Assembly (NCBI RefSeq): GCF_008692785.1
Contig: NZ_VXJV01000002.1
Coordinates: 248,001-312,000, forward strand
Source: Salmonella enterica subsp. diarizonae
GTDB taxonomy: Bacteria > Pseudomonadota > Gammaproteobacteria > Enterobacterales > Enterobacteriaceae
DNA length: 64,000 bases
Direction: 5' to 3'
Below, one piece after another: positions 8,908 through 18,724 of this stretch; the first letter of the stretch is position 1; every line of letters starts with the position of its first letter. Made by a program: the position numbers and the translations under genes. The notes below the pieces were generated by a model that was given only the letters and a program-made list of their open reading frames with translations, did not search any database and was not told where the DNA came from.

Positions 8908-9554
8908 TATCGTATCCCCTTAGGTGTCAGTACGACTTGCAGACGATGCAACAGCCAGTCAAGCACAATCGCCAGTAGACAGATCATCAGCGCGCCGGCA
9001 ATTAACATGCGAATATCGCTGCCGCTAATGCCGTTTAACAGTAGCAGCCCCAGACCGCCGGCGCCGATAACCGCGGCAATCGCCATCACGCCAATATTCA
9101 TCACTACCGCGGTGCGGATACCGCCGAAAATAACCGGTAGGGCCATTGGAATTTCGACCCAGCGCAGCCGTTGCCAGAAAGTCATACCAATGCCGCGTCC
9201 CGCTTCACGCAGACCGGGCGGCAGACTATCAAGCGCAGTATGGGTATTACGGACAATCGGCAGTAAAGAGTAGAGAAAAACGGCCGTTACGGCGGGCAGA
9301 ACGCCAATACCATGTCCGATCAGCGAAAAGAGCGGAATCATTAACCCAAACAGCGCGATAGACGGAATAGTAAGAAGTAGCGTGGCGGCGCCCAATACCG
9401 GCGTTGCCAGCCATTTGTGGCGTACAATCAAAACGCCTAACGGTACGCCGATGATAATCGCCAGACCGACGGCCAACGCGACCAGCCAGAGATGCTGAAA
9501 GGTAAGGCTGGCGAGGTAGCCGGCGTTATCCAGCATATAATGTATCGTATCCAT
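8907..9554 (-). CDS. osmW: OsmW, permease of OsmU importer
   Basis: A 215-aa inner-membrane permease (BPD_transp_1 fold) with five to six helices. The EAA-loop region is REAGRGIGMTFWQRLRWVEI, which docks on the ATPase. It is paired with a second permease, OsmY, giving a heterodimeric channel. It overlaps osmV by one base and follows osmX by 9 bp, so it belongs to the same operon. Confidence 0.9.
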   Translation of the reverse strand: MDTIHYMLDNAGYLASLTFQHLWLVALAVGLAIIIGVPLGVLIVRHKWLATPVLGAATLLLTIPSIALFGLMIPLFSLIGHGIGVLPAVTAVFLYSLLPIVRNTHTALDSLPPGLREAGRGIGMTFWQRLRWVEIPMALPVIFGGIRTAVVMNIGVMAIAAVIGAGGLGLLLLNGISGSDIRMLIAGALMICLLAIVLDWLLHRLQVVLTPKGIR

Positions 9555-9563
9555 AGGCGCTCC

Positions 9564-10466
9564 TTACAGTAGACCTTTGTCCTGCAAAAATTGATGGGCT
9601 ACCTGTTGCGGCGTGCGATGATCGATATCGACCTGGGCGTTTAAGGTCGATATCACATCATTATTGAGCAGGCCAGAAAGGGTGTTTAAGGCATCATCAA
9701 GGCCAGGATTGGCTTCCAGCACTTCTTTACGCACCACCGGCGTGACAGCGTAACTTGGGAAGAAGCCTTTATCATCTTCCAGCACTTTCAGATCAAATCC
9801 TTTAACCCGTCCGTCGGTGGTATAGACCAGCCCGGCGTCAACCAGACCATCCCGGACGGCGTTATAGACCAGCCCCGGGTCCATCTGTCGTATTTGCGGG
9901 CGATCGAGCTGCATCTGATAGGCTTGCTGAAGGGGCTTCATCCCGTCGCTGCGCCCGGCAAATTCCAGATCGAGACCGAGCATCCAGTTGTGGTCAGGAT
10001 CGTTCTGTCGGACCTGTTCGATTTTTGCCACCATTTGCGAGATGGTGGTGATATTTTCCGCCTCGGCGCGTTTGCGCTGCATCGCGAACGCGTAAGTATT
10101 ATTCATGTCAGCCGGTTTGAGCCATACCAGACCCAGCTTCGCATCCAGATGTTTTACCGTGTCGTAGGTTTGTTGTGGGTTCATGCGCTTATCGATACGG
10201 TTGAAAATAATCAGCGATGTACCGGTGTATTCCCAGGTGATATCAATCTGTTTATTCACCATCGCATTACGTGAAATTACCGCGGCGATATTGGTCTGCG
10301 GCTGAACCTGAAAGCCTTTTTTCTGCAAATACTGCACGGTCATGGCCGAGAGAATATGCTGCTCGGTAAAGCTTTTAGTGGCGAGAACCAGCGGCGCGGC
10401 CTGCGTCTGGCTACTGAACAACAGCGTTGCGGCAAGCCATCCCAGCAGGTGTTTTTTGAATCTCAT
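9564..10466 (-). CDS. osmX: OsmX, periplasmic osmoprotectant-binding protein
   Basis: A 300-aa substrate-binding protein of the OpuAC/ProX-like family. The signal peptide [20 protein letters not shown] ends near TQA, and no lipobox Cys is present, so a free periplasmic protein is expected. The body begins [17 protein letters not shown], typical of the class that binds betaine or choline compounds. It is the receptor of the OsmU system and sits between the two permease genes. Confidence 0.9.
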   Translation of the reverse strand: MRFKKHLLGWLAATLLFSSQTQAAPLVLATKSFTEQHILSAMTVQYLQKKGFQVQPQTNIAAVISRNAMVNKQIDITWEYTGTSLIIFNRIDKRMNPQQTYDTVKHLDAKLGLVWLKPADMNNTYAFAMQRKRAEAENITTISQMVAKIEQVRQNDPDHNWMLGLDLEFAGRSDGMKPLQQAYQMQLDRPQIRQMDPGLVYNAVRDGLVDAGLVYTTDGRVKGFDLKVLEDDKGFFPSYAVTPVVRKEVLEANPGLDDALNTLSGLLNNDVISTLNAQVDIDHRTPQQVAHQFLQDKGLL

Positions 10467-10494
10467 TTAACGCTCCTTATTGTTATTTATGCGT

Positions 10495-11205
10495 TCAGGC
10501 GGTATGAGGGCTAAGACGTCGCCCAAGCCAGGCAAGCAGGGTGTCAAGAACCAGCGCGAATAACGCCGTGGCCGTTGCGCCCAGAATCAACGTAGGAAAA
10601 TCGTTGAGATAAATCCCCGGGAAAATCAGCTCGCCATAGCTGCTGGCACCGATCAGAAAGGCCAGCGGCGCGGTGCCGACATTGATGGCGGTCGCGATGC
10701 GAATACCGGACAGCATTACCGGCCACGCATTGGGTAGCTCTACCTGGCGAAGCCGCTGCCATTTTGTCATCCCAATCCCGTTCGCCGCTTCAATCAGTGA
10801 GGCGGGAACGGAGCAGAGACCCGCATAGGTATTGCGGACGATAGGCAGAAGTGAAGCCAAAAATAGCGCGACAATGGCGGGGGTATCGCCGATCCCGATA
10901 ATCACCATCGCTAAGGCCAGGACGGCCAGTGGCGGCAACGTATTGCCGACATTAAAAATTTGCATGACATATTCAGCAAATCCTTTTGCCGCAGGACGGC
11001 TGAGTAAAATCCCGCTCGGGATGCCGACCAATAAAGCAAAAAACATGGACGTAAAGACCAGCATCAAATGTCGTTGCCCCAGATACAGCAGATCGACCTG
11101 ACGCGCTTTCAGCGTCTCCAGACCGATTCCCCAGATAAACAGCGCCAGTAACAGCAAAATGACGATAGTGAACCCAAGTACGCGTTTTAGGGTGAAGGTG
11201 TGCAT
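10495..11205 (-). CDS. osmY: OsmY-type permease of OsmU importer
   Basis: A 236-aa second permease with an N-terminal membrane helix and an EAA loop (IEAANGIGMTKWQRLRQVEL). The start at 11205 (MHTFTLKRVLG) is preferred because GGGAG lies 10 bases upstream; the ATG eight codons earlier has no such site. It is the first gene of the osmU operon. This osmU OsmY must not be confused with the unrelated periplasmic OsmY/YjjQ-region protein of the same name. Confidence 0.88.
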   Translation of the reverse strand: MHTFTLKRVLGFTIVILLLLALFIWGIGLETLKARQVDLLYLGQRHLMLVFTSMFFALLVGIPSGILLSRPAAKGFAEYVMQIFNVGNTLPPLAVLALAMVIIGIGDTPAIVALFLASLLPIVRNTYAGLCSVPASLIEAANGIGMTKWQRLRQVELPNAWPVMLSGIRIATAINVGTAPLAFLIGASSYGELIFPGIYLNDFPTLILGATATALFALVLDTLLAWLGRRLSPHTA

Positions 11206-11510
11206 TGCGGTGTGTCTCCCTGTTTGCATGTGTTATGGCGACGTAAAGACGTCGCGTGTTGTTATGCCATGTTCCGGCAGGGTGCTTTGAGCTATAGCAA
11301 CAGGTTGGGAAGGATTCCAGCGAGGCGTGATTTTTAACACTGTTAAACATCTATTAACAATTGTGTTTTGCCCTTACGCGGCTTAGCGTGACCATTCACG
11401 ATAAAGAATTATCTTAAAAATAGAATGGCTATGTGACGTTGTCACTTATTGTAGGTAAAAATAGGCCGCAATGGGCGAAAAGGCAGGTAAAATCCTGCCT
11501 TTTGTGGGGA
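11206..11510. other. Gap between osmU operon and dmsD
   Basis: This 305-bp stretch carries the osmU upstream region and, at its left-to-right end, the dmsD terminator. A GTGAC-GTT-GTCAC palindrome lies at 11433-11445. No ORF of note is visible. Promoter elements for osmU cannot be fixed by eye. Confidence 0.55.
11478..11504 (-). terminator. Terminator of the ynfE-dmsD operon
   Basis: AAGGCAGG-ATTTTA-CCTGCCTT on the minus strand followed by TTT, 7 bp past the dmsD stop. It is a compact hairpin with a short U tract, in the right place to end the operon. It reads almost symmetrically, so it could also stop plus-strand transcripts. Confidence 0.8.
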
Positions 11511-12125
11511 TTAACGGAATAACGGTTTTACGGCGATGGGAATAATGAGTTGAGCTTGCCATTGCGCCAGAGTCAAACGCGCCAGTTGCCCCAACGCCTG
11601 ATAAAACGGATGCCCGGCATGATCGATAAATACGTCCAAAAAGCGGGACGACCACGGAAACAGATGCCAGGCCAGGAGTTGTTCACATTCATGATGACGG
11701 CCATTCTCGGCAAGCCAGGCCGCCAGCAACAACAGCGACCCAAAATGATCTTCTGGCTCGTTTTGCTGCATTTCAAACTGAATCCCGTTTTCGCGCATCC
11801 ACTGACGTAGCGCCAACGTAGAATCGCCAAATAATACGCTCTCACGATCCAGCCAGACGGAACCCCACGGCGGAGACGGCAGAGCGTAAGGGCCGATAAA
11901 CAGGCGCTGCCAGGCTTGTGGCAACGACTCTTCGCTGTGGGTCTTAAACATAGCCGCCACAGGCGCAAGCGTATCGGCATCAAGCGGCCACTGCGCCTGC
12001 CAGTCGTCGGTTAATAGCGCCTGAACCAGAGGAGCGGTTTCGTGGCTTTCCGGCGAATAATAAAACAACGCGCCAAGAACACGCGCCGTTACTGCAAAAT
12101 CATCACGTTGTAAAAAAGTGGTCAT
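11511..12125 (-). CDS. dmsD: DmsD, Tat proofreading chaperone
   Basis: A 204-aa all-helical TorD/DmsD-family chaperone. It binds the twin-arginine leaders of DMSO-reductase-type catalytic subunits and helps cofactor loading before export. The region around SPPWGSVWLDRESVLFGDST and EPEDHFGSLLLLAAWLAE matches the family hot-spot motifs. It lies last in the operon, directly downstream of the membrane anchor gene, with two Tat substrates encoded upstream. Confidence 0.93.
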   Translation of the reverse strand: MTTFLQRDDFAVTARVLGALFYYSPESHETAPLVQALLTDDWQAQWPLDADTLAPVAAMFKTHSEESLPQAWQRLFIGPYALPSPPWGSVWLDRESVLFGDSTLALRQWMRENGIQFEMQQNEPEDHFGSLLLLAAWLAENGRHHECEQLLAWHLFPWSSRFLDVFIDHAGHPFYQALGQLARLTLAQWQAQLIIPIAVKPLFR

Positions 12126-12167
12126 TCAAACAATCCCGAAAGGTGCGGGTCGCCCCGCACGCATAAA

Positions 12168-13022
12168 TTAACCTGCGACGGCCATACCTACGGTCATATG
12201 CAGGCCATAAAAAAGTCCGCGGCCAATAATTTCGCCCGCCAGCATCAGCACGACACCGAGCAGCAAACCAACAGTATGCGGTTCGCGGCGACGGATTAGC
12301 GGACATAGCCAGCAGCCTAATCCGGCAGCAAGCAAGACAATGCGCCAGACCTGTAGCATACCGTAATCCGGTACGAGATGGCTGGCCTGTTGCACGGAAC
12401 TGTGAAGGGTTGAGAGGGACAGTCCCTGTAGGACGATGACCGTCACGCACACCACCAACGCCAGGCCGCTAATACTGGCAAACGTCACGCTGCAAAATGG
12501 GACGCGCGCGATGCGTAGCAGTAGCGCCGCAAACACAGGGCCACACAGGAATGCCGTGAGGAAAAAGGCCAGCGTGGTGTAGCCATTATACCAGGTCGGC
12601 ACGGTATCTATCTGATAAACGAGCGTCATTGCCCAGATGAATGCAACGCCGAGCGCCATACTGACCAGCAGCCACACTTTACCCAGAGCCGGGGGCATTT
12701 TACCGAGTACCGCCACCAGCCACCAGATGCCGCCTACGGCAAAGAACACCGATCCTGCGGCGATTTCATTACTCAGTGCGGAAGCGCCTACGCGGTTAAG
12801 CGAGTTAAACGCGCGCATCGGCGAGCCAAGATGCATAATCGACGCGAGGAACCCCAGTCCCATCACCAGCCACAGAAAAAACATACTACGCACGATACGT
12901 TGTTTTGCCACATCGTCTTTGGTGGTTAACCAGCCATACCCACTCACGATCAGCGCCCCGGCCACACATTGACCCAGCACCGTAAACAGGACCAGCGGCC
13001 ATTCATGCCATCCACTTCCCAT
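12168..13022 (-). CDS. ynfH: YnfH, DmsC-type membrane anchor
   Basis: A 284-aa, eight-helix inner-membrane protein of the DmsC/NrfD-like anchor family, close to the 287 aa of DmsC. It begins MGSGWHEWPLVLFTVLGQCV, typical for the family. It should hold the YnfF/YnfG (or YnfE/YnfG) dimer on the membrane and pass electrons from menaquinol to the iron-sulfur subunit. The intergenic distance to ynfG is 1 bp. Confidence 0.92.
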   Translation of the reverse strand: MGSGWHEWPLVLFTVLGQCVAGALIVSGYGWLTTKDDVAKQRIVRSMFFLWLVMGLGFLASIMHLGSPMRAFNSLNRVGASALSNEIAAGSVFFAVGGIWWLVAVLGKMPPALGKVWLLVSMALGVAFIWAMTLVYQIDTVPTWYNGYTTLAFFLTAFLCGPVFAALLLRIARVPFCSVTFASISGLALVVCVTVIVLQGLSLSTLHSSVQQASHLVPDYGMLQVWRIVLLAAGLGCWLCPLIRRREPHTVGLLLGVVLMLAGEIIGRGLFYGLHMTVGMAVAG

Positions 13023-13023
13023 C

Positions 13024-13641
13024 TTATACCTCCTTCGGATTGGCCAGATAACCGATGGTGTCTCCGGTCGGGCGGCTGTTGGCGTTGGGTTTAATCACAA
13101 TATTCGGCTTCGTGAAATGCACGCGCGGCAGCGGCGCGACGGCGGCCAGCTCACCGTGTTTTTTACGCAGTTCGTCTATCGGGCCGAAATCCAGCGCCCG
13201 CAGCGGGCAGGATTCCACGCAAATCGGTTTCTTGCCTTCCGCCACCCGGTCATAACAGCCGTCGCACTTGGTCATATGACCTTTGGCCGTGTTGTACTGC
13301 GGCGCGCCGTACGGGCAGGCCATGTGGCAGTAGCGGCAGCCGATACAGACCTCTTCGTTCACCACCACAAAACCGTCATCGCGCTTGTGCATCGCGCCGC
13401 TCGGGCAGACTTTGGTACAGGCCGGGTCTTCGCAGTGGTTGCACGAAATGGAGAGATAATAGGCAAAGACGTTCTGGTGCCAGACGCCGTTATCCTCCTG
13501 CCAGTCGCCGCCCGCATACTCATAAATGCGGCGGAAGCTGACATCCGGCGTCAAATCTTTGTAGTCCTTGCAGGCCAGTTCGCAGGTTTTGCAACCGGTG
13601 CAACGGCTGGAATCAATAAAAAATCCATACTGGGTTGTCAT
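13024..13641 (-). CDS. ynfG: YnfG, DmsB-type 4x[4Fe-4S] subunit
   Basis: A 205-aa ferredoxin-like electron-transfer subunit. Four cysteine clusters are visible: CTGCKTCELAC, CNHCEDPACTKVCPSGAM, CIGCRYCHMACPYGA and CDGCYDRVAEGKKPICVESC. It links the membrane anchor to the molybdenum subunit. It is almost identical to DmsB of E. coli. It sits 10 bp after ynfF. Confidence 0.95.
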   Translation of the reverse strand: MTTQYGFFIDSSRCTGCKTCELACKDYKDLTPDVSFRRIYEYAGGDWQEDNGVWHQNVFAYYLSISCNHCEDPACTKVCPSGAMHKRDDGFVVVNEEVCIGCRYCHMACPYGAPQYNTAKGHMTKCDGCYDRVAEGKKPICVESCPLRALDFGPIDELRKKHGELAAVAPLPRVHFTKPNIVIKPNANSRPTGDTIGYLANPKEV

Positions 13642-13651
13642 CGGTTACTCC

Positions 13652-16087
13652 TTACGCCTTTTCAACCTGAACAAGATTACTGTGCGACGGATTGCCTTTC
13701 GCCAACGGGGAAGGTCGGTGCGAGGTCAGAATGTTAATGGAGCCGCTGCGATCGATTTTGTCGCCAAACATGTCGGCATTTAACCAGGCGCCCTGGCCGA
13801 TAGCGGTGACGCCAGGCAATATGCGCGGCGTGACTTTTGCCGGAATGAGCATCTGTCCGTTCTGGTTAAAGACCCGCACGGTGTCGCCGTGCTGAATGCC
13901 GCGCACTTGCGCATCAATCGGGTTGATCCAGATCTCCTGCGGACATGCCTGTTGCAGGACGTCGATATTGCCGTAGCTGGAGTGGGTACGCGCTTTATAG
14001 TGGAAGCCGGTTAGCTGTAGCGGGTAGCGCTGACGAAGCGGATCGTCCCAACCGTCAAAGCCTGGCGTATAGGCGGGTAAAGGATGGATAATCTCATCTT
14101 TCTTCAGCTCCCACGTGTCGGCGAGGGTTGCCAGCCGCTCGGAATAGATTTCGATTTTACCGGACGGCGTTTTCAGTGGATTTGCGGCAGGGTCTTCGCG
14201 GAATGAGCGGAAAGCGACGTAGTGCTCCTCCGGGCATTTTTTCTTGAAAATCCCTGTCTGTTTCATCTCTTCGTAATCCGGCATTTCCGGATTACGCGCT
14301 TTGGTTTTTGCGTGCAGGTATTTGACCCACTCATGCTGCGTGCGGCCTTCTGTGAAGGTCTGGTATACGTCCGGACCAAGCCGTTTAGCCACTTCACTGA
14401 GCGTCCAGTAAATGGGCTTTCTTTCAAATTTCGGCGAGGTGGCGGGCTGACCAAGAATGACATAGCCCATATTGCCTGCGGATTCGTGGGAAATCAGATC
14501 TTCCTGCTCGGTCGGCATTAAATCAGGCAGCAGAATGTCGCAATATTTTGCCGATGCGGTCATAAAGTGCTCAATGCCGACGATCATTTCACATTTACTG
14601 TCGTCCTGAAGCACCTCGTGGGTGTGGGCGATATCGCCGTGCTGATTGATCAGCGTATTACTGGCGTAGCACCATAAAAATTTGATCGGCACGTCGAGCT
14701 TGTCTTTTCCGCGCACGCCGTCGCGTGTGGCGGTCATTTCCGCGCCATGATCGATAGCGTCGGTCCAGGTAAAGACCGAAATCTGGGTTTTTACCGGGTT
14801 CTCCAGCATAGAAAACCATTCGACGCCCAGATCCCAGGTGCCTTCGCGCACGCCGGAATTACCGCCATTTATGCCGACGTTACCGGTGAGTACAGACAAC
14901 ATGGCGATTGCGCGTGCGGTCTGTTCGCCGTTAGAGTGGCGTTGAGGTCCCCAGCCCTGGCAAATATAAGCCGGTTTCGCCGAGCCGATTTCCCGCGCCA
15001 GTTGAATGATTTTTTCCGCCGGAATACTGGTAATCTGCGCGGCCCATTGCGGCGTTTTCGCGATACCGTCTTCGCCCTGACCCAAAATATAGGCTTTATA
15101 GTGTGCGTTACGCGGGGCTGAGGCGGGCAGAGTGGTTTCGTCGTAGCCGATGCAGTATTTATCCAGAAACGGTTTATCAATAAGATCTTCGGTAATCAGC
15201 ACCCAGCCGATTGCCGCCGCCAGCGCGCCATCGGTACCAGGGCGAATCGGCAGCCACTCGTCTTCGCGACCGGCGGCAGTGTCGTTATAACGCGGGTCGA
15301 TCACGATCATCCGGGCGCTGGAGCGCTCGCGCGCCTGTTCGACATAGTATGTCACGCCGCCGCCGCTCATACGTGTTTCAGCGGGGTTATTGCCAAACAT
15401 CACCACCAGTTTTGTATTGGCGATATCATCCGGACTGTTGCCGTCATTGCCACCGAACATATAGCTCATGGCCGCGCTGATTTGGGCGGTGCTGTAGCTA
15501 CCGTAACGGCTGAGATAGCCGCCGCAGGCGTTCATCAGGCGATACGGTACGTTAGAATTGGTAATATTGCCGCCGTCCACACCGGTACCGTAAAGCACAT
15601 GTATCGCTTCGTTGCCGTAGTCCTTGAGGATACGTTTCAGGTTATCGCCGATGGTATCCAACGCTTCATCCCAACTGATACGTTCGAATTTGCCTTCTCC
15701 ACGTTTACCAACGCGTTTCATCGGATATTTCAGGCGATCGGGATGATTCATCCGGCGACGAATAGAACGACCGCGCAGGCAGGCGCGTACCTGATGGTTG
15801 CCATATTCATCGTTGCCCGTGGTATCCGACTCAACCCAATATACGGTGTCATCTTTTACGTGCAGGCGCAGCAGGCAGCGGCTGCCGCAGTTAACGGTAC
15901 ATGAACTCCAGACCGCTTTTTCTGCAACGTTGCCGGATGCGAGGCCTGCTGCGGCGTGGGCGATGCGGGAGAACGGAAGGGTGAAAGCGCTACTGGCAAG
16001 CGCAAGGCTACTGATGGCGGAGGTTTTCACCAGGCTTCGTCGGCTGATACTGGCCGCCATTAATGCCTCAGGGGTGGTGATTTTCAT
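13652..16087 (-). CDS. ynfF: YnfF, Tat-exported DMSO reductase-family catalytic subunit
   Basis: An 811-aa molybdo-bis(MGD) oxidoreductase. The leader holds a twin-arginine motif (SISRRSLVKTSA, residues 13-24). A [4Fe-4S] site follows near residue 62 (CTVNCGSRC, with a later cysteine in RACLRGRS), then the DMSO-reductase-type core and a C-terminal molydopterin dinucleotide domain (GNIDVLQQACPQEIWINPID). YnfE/YnfF proteins are linked to selenate and S- or N-oxide reduction in E. coli; the substrate here is inferred. GTGAGC upstream supports this start. Confidence 0.93.
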   Translation of the reverse strand: MKITTPEALMAASISRRSLVKTSAISSLALASSAFTLPFSRIAHAAAGLASGNVAEKAVWSSCTVNCGSRCLLRLHVKDDTVYWVESDTTGNDEYGNHQVRACLRGRSIRRRMNHPDRLKYPMKRVGKRGEGKFERISWDEALDTIGDNLKRILKDYGNEAIHVLYGTGVDGGNITNSNVPYRLMNACGGYLSRYGSYSTAQISAAMSYMFGGNDGNSPDDIANTKLVVMFGNNPAETRMSGGGVTYYVEQARERSSARMIVIDPRYNDTAAGREDEWLPIRPGTDGALAAAIGWVLITEDLIDKPFLDKYCIGYDETTLPASAPRNAHYKAYILGQGEDGIAKTPQWAAQITSIPAEKIIQLAREIGSAKPAYICQGWGPQRHSNGEQTARAIAMLSVLTGNVGINGGNSGVREGTWDLGVEWFSMLENPVKTQISVFTWTDAIDHGAEMTATRDGVRGKDKLDVPIKFLWCYASNTLINQHGDIAHTHEVLQDDSKCEMIVGIEHFMTASAKYCDILLPDLMPTEQEDLISHESAGNMGYVILGQPATSPKFERKPIYWTLSEVAKRLGPDVYQTFTEGRTQHEWVKYLHAKTKARNPEMPDYEEMKQTGIFKKKCPEEHYVAFRSFREDPAANPLKTPSGKIEIYSERLATLADTWELKKDEIIHPLPAYTPGFDGWDDPLRQRYPLQLTGFHYKARTHSSYGNIDVLQQACPQEIWINPIDAQVRGIQHGDTVRVFNQNGQMLIPAKVTPRILPGVTAIGQGAWLNADMFGDKIDRSGSINILTSHRPSPLAKGNPSHSNLVQVEKA

Positions 16088-16186
16088 AACAGCTCACTAT
16101 GCTCATCCAAAAAAAGAGTTTTAAATGTTGTTGTGTTCGCAAAACGGGGAGCTCCGGGAGCGCAAAAACGCCCCGGAGCAGGCGGC

Positions 16187-18628
16187 TTAGATTTTTTCGA
16201 TTTCCACCAGATTTGTATGTTGAGGATTCCCTTTTGCCAGGGGGGAAGGACGCTGCGTCGTGAGCGTATTGATGCAGGCGCCGTGGTCAATTTTATCGCC
16301 AGTCATATCCGCATTATGCCATGCGCCCTGGCCCATCGCGCTGACGCCCGGCAGAATACGTGGCGTGACTTTGGCGGATAGACGTACCTCTCCACGATCG
16401 TTAAAGACGCGAACCCTATCGCCATTCGCGATGCCGCGTTTTTGCGCATCAAGCGGATTTATCCACACTTCCTGGCGACAGGCGGCCTGCAAAACATCAA
16501 TATTGCCGTAGCTTGAATGGGTACGGGATTTATAGTGAAAGCCAAACAGCTGTAGCGGGAAGGTGCTCCGTTTTGGATCGTCCCATCCTTCAAAGGTGGG
16601 GGTATAAATCGGCAGTGGGCTTATCACATCACCTTCCGCCAGCTCCCAGGTACTGGCGATGTGAGCGAGTTTGCTGGAGTAGATTTCGATTTTACCGGAC
16701 GGTGTTTTTAACGGATTGGCCTGCGGATCTTCACGAAATTTTTTATAGGCGACAAAATGGCCGTTGGGATCTTTGCGTTTATAGATGCCCATTTTTTTCA
16801 GCTCGTCATAAGCGGGTAATGCCGGGTCTCTTGCCTGCATTTTGGCGTACAGATATTGCAGCCACTGCGCCTGTGTACGGTCTTCGGTAAAGCGCTGATA
16901 CACATCGTCGCCGAGACGTCTGGCGATTTCGCTGAGTACCCAGTAGATGGGCTTGCGCTCGAACTTAGGCGTCGTCGCCGGTTGGATAAAAATCAGATAT
17001 CCCATATTACCGGCGTAATCATTGGGGATGATATCTTCCTGTTCGACGGTCATGAGATCCGGCAGCAGAATATCGGCGTACTTCGCGGAAGAGGTCATAA
17101 AGTTGTCGATGACCACAATCATTTCGCATTTCGCTTCATCCTGAAGAATTTCATGGGTTTTATTAATATCCGAATGCTGATTAGTCAGGGTGTTGCCAGC
17201 GTAGTTCCATAGAAATTTGATCGGGACATCCAGCTTATCTTTGCCGCGTACGCCGTCGCGCAGGGCGGTCATTTCCGGGCCACGCGCAATGGCGTCTGTC
17301 CAGCTAAAGCAGGAGATGGCGGTTTTAACGGGGTTGTCCAGGACAGGCAGACGTTCAATAGTAATGGTGTAAGTGGATTCGCGTGCGCCGCTATTACCGC
17401 CATGAATACCGACGTTGCCGGTTAGAATCGGCAACATGGCGATAGCGCGAGCGGTTTGTTCGCCGTTCGCCTGACGCTGCGGCCCCCAACCCTGACAGAT
17501 GTAGGCCGGCTTAACGCTGCCTATCTCGCGCGCCAGTTTGATAATCCGATCGGCGGGGATGCCGGTAATATGTGATGCCCACTGCGGCGTTTTGGCGATG
17601 CCGTCCTCACCATGGCCCAAAATATAAGCCTTATAATGGCCATTTGGAGGCGCGTCAGCCGGAAGGGTCTTTTCATCGTAGCCGATACAATAGTTGTCGA
17701 GAAAAGGCTGGTCGACGAGATTTTCGTTAATCAACACCCAGGCAATTCCCGCCACCAGCGCGGCGTCGGTACCAGGGCGAATCGGTATCCACTCGTCTTC
17801 ACGTCCGGCGGCGGTATCGGTATAGCGCGGATCTATCACGATCATGCGCGCATTTGAGCGTTCACGCGCTTGCTCCAGAAACCAGGTAATACCGCCGCCG
17901 CTCATGCGAGTTTCAGCGGGATTATTGCCGAACATGACCACCAGTTTACTGTTTTCGATATCAGACGTGCTGTTGCCGTCGTTGGAGCCATAGGTGTAGG
18001 GCATGGCGCAAGAAATTTGCGCGGTACTGTATGAGCCGTATTGATTCAACGAACCGCCGTAGCAGTTCATTAAACGCTTCACCGGCGAGGCGGCAGGTGA
18101 CGAGCGGGTTATGTTGCCGCCTACGATGCCGGATGAATAGTGGATATAGACAGCTTCATTGCCATAGGTCTCCACCGTTTTTTTCAACCTGGCGCTAATG
18201 GTGTCCAACGCTTCCTGCCAGCTAATGCGTTCAAATTTACCTTCGCCACGGCGACCAACGCGTTTCATGGGATAGTTAAGGCGATCCGGATGATTAATAC
18301 GCCGACGGATTGAACGGCCCCGCAGACAGGCGCGAACCTGATGATTGCCGTAAACATCGTCGCCAGTGTTATCAGTTTCAACCCACCAGACTTCATTATC
18401 TTTTACGTGCAGACGCAAGGCGCAGCGACTGCCGCAGTTGACAGAACAGGCGCCCCAGACGATTTTATCTTTTTCGTCGCGCACTGCTTGCTGTACTGCT
18501 GCGGCCGCGGTACGCATCCCAAACGGCAAAGATACGCCTCCGGCAGCCAGCGCCAGTGAGCCAAGCGCCGCTGATTTCACTAACGTCCTGCGGCTAACGC
18601 CTGTTTGTTGCTTTTCTCCGGGCATCAC
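16187..18628 (-). CDS. ynfE: YnfE, Tat-exported DMSO reductase-family catalytic subunit
   Basis: An 813-aa paralogue of YnfF, with the same layout: twin-arginine leader (GVSRRTLVKSAALG), iron-sulfur CSVNCGSRC, molybdopterin core, and a C-terminal domain with GNIDVLQAACRQEVWINPLD. The two proteins are very similar over their whole length, so this is an old tandem duplication sharing one YnfG/YnfH/DmsD set. It is the first gene of the operon. A ModE-like palindrome lies 15 bp upstream of its ATG. Confidence 0.93.
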   Translation of the reverse strand: MMPGEKQQTGVSRRTLVKSAALGSLALAAGGVSLPFGMRTAAAAVQQAVRDEKDKIVWGACSVNCGSRCALRLHVKDNEVWWVETDNTGDDVYGNHQVRACLRGRSIRRRINHPDRLNYPMKRVGRRGEGKFERISWQEALDTISARLKKTVETYGNEAVYIHYSSGIVGGNITRSSPAASPVKRLMNCYGGSLNQYGSYSTAQISCAMPYTYGSNDGNSTSDIENSKLVVMFGNNPAETRMSGGGITWFLEQARERSNARMIVIDPRYTDTAAGREDEWIPIRPGTDAALVAGIAWVLINENLVDQPFLDNYCIGYDEKTLPADAPPNGHYKAYILGHGEDGIAKTPQWASHITGIPADRIIKLAREIGSVKPAYICQGWGPQRQANGEQTARAIAMLPILTGNVGIHGGNSGARESTYTITIERLPVLDNPVKTAISCFSWTDAIARGPEMTALRDGVRGKDKLDVPIKFLWNYAGNTLTNQHSDINKTHEILQDEAKCEMIVVIDNFMTSSAKYADILLPDLMTVEQEDIIPNDYAGNMGYLIFIQPATTPKFERKPIYWVLSEIARRLGDDVYQRFTEDRTQAQWLQYLYAKMQARDPALPAYDELKKMGIYKRKDPNGHFVAYKKFREDPQANPLKTPSGKIEIYSSKLAHIASTWELAEGDVISPLPIYTPTFEGWDDPKRSTFPLQLFGFHYKSRTHSSYGNIDVLQAACRQEVWINPLDAQKRGIANGDRVRVFNDRGEVRLSAKVTPRILPGVSAMGQGAWHNADMTGDKIDHGACINTLTTQRPSPLAKGNPQHTNLVEIEKI

Positions 18629-18642
18629 TCACTCCATTATCG

Positions 18643-18672
18643 TTTCGCTATATATTGATATCTATAGCGAAA
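18643..18672. promoter_or_regulatory. ModE-like palindrome in front of ynfE
   Basis: Perfect inverted repeat TTTCGCTATA - 10 bp - TATAGCGAAA. The arms match the ModE molybdate-repressor half-site that I recall for E. coli (CGCTATATA with an inverted TATAACG-type arm at similar spacing). The downstream operon encodes molybdoenzymes, so molybdate-dependent control is a sensible inference. The site lies between the presumed promoter and the start codon. Confidence 0.7.
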
Positions 18673-18724
18673 TTATTATCATGCTAATGATATAATGAGT
18701 TTACCCCTTTGGGAGTAAGGGTTA

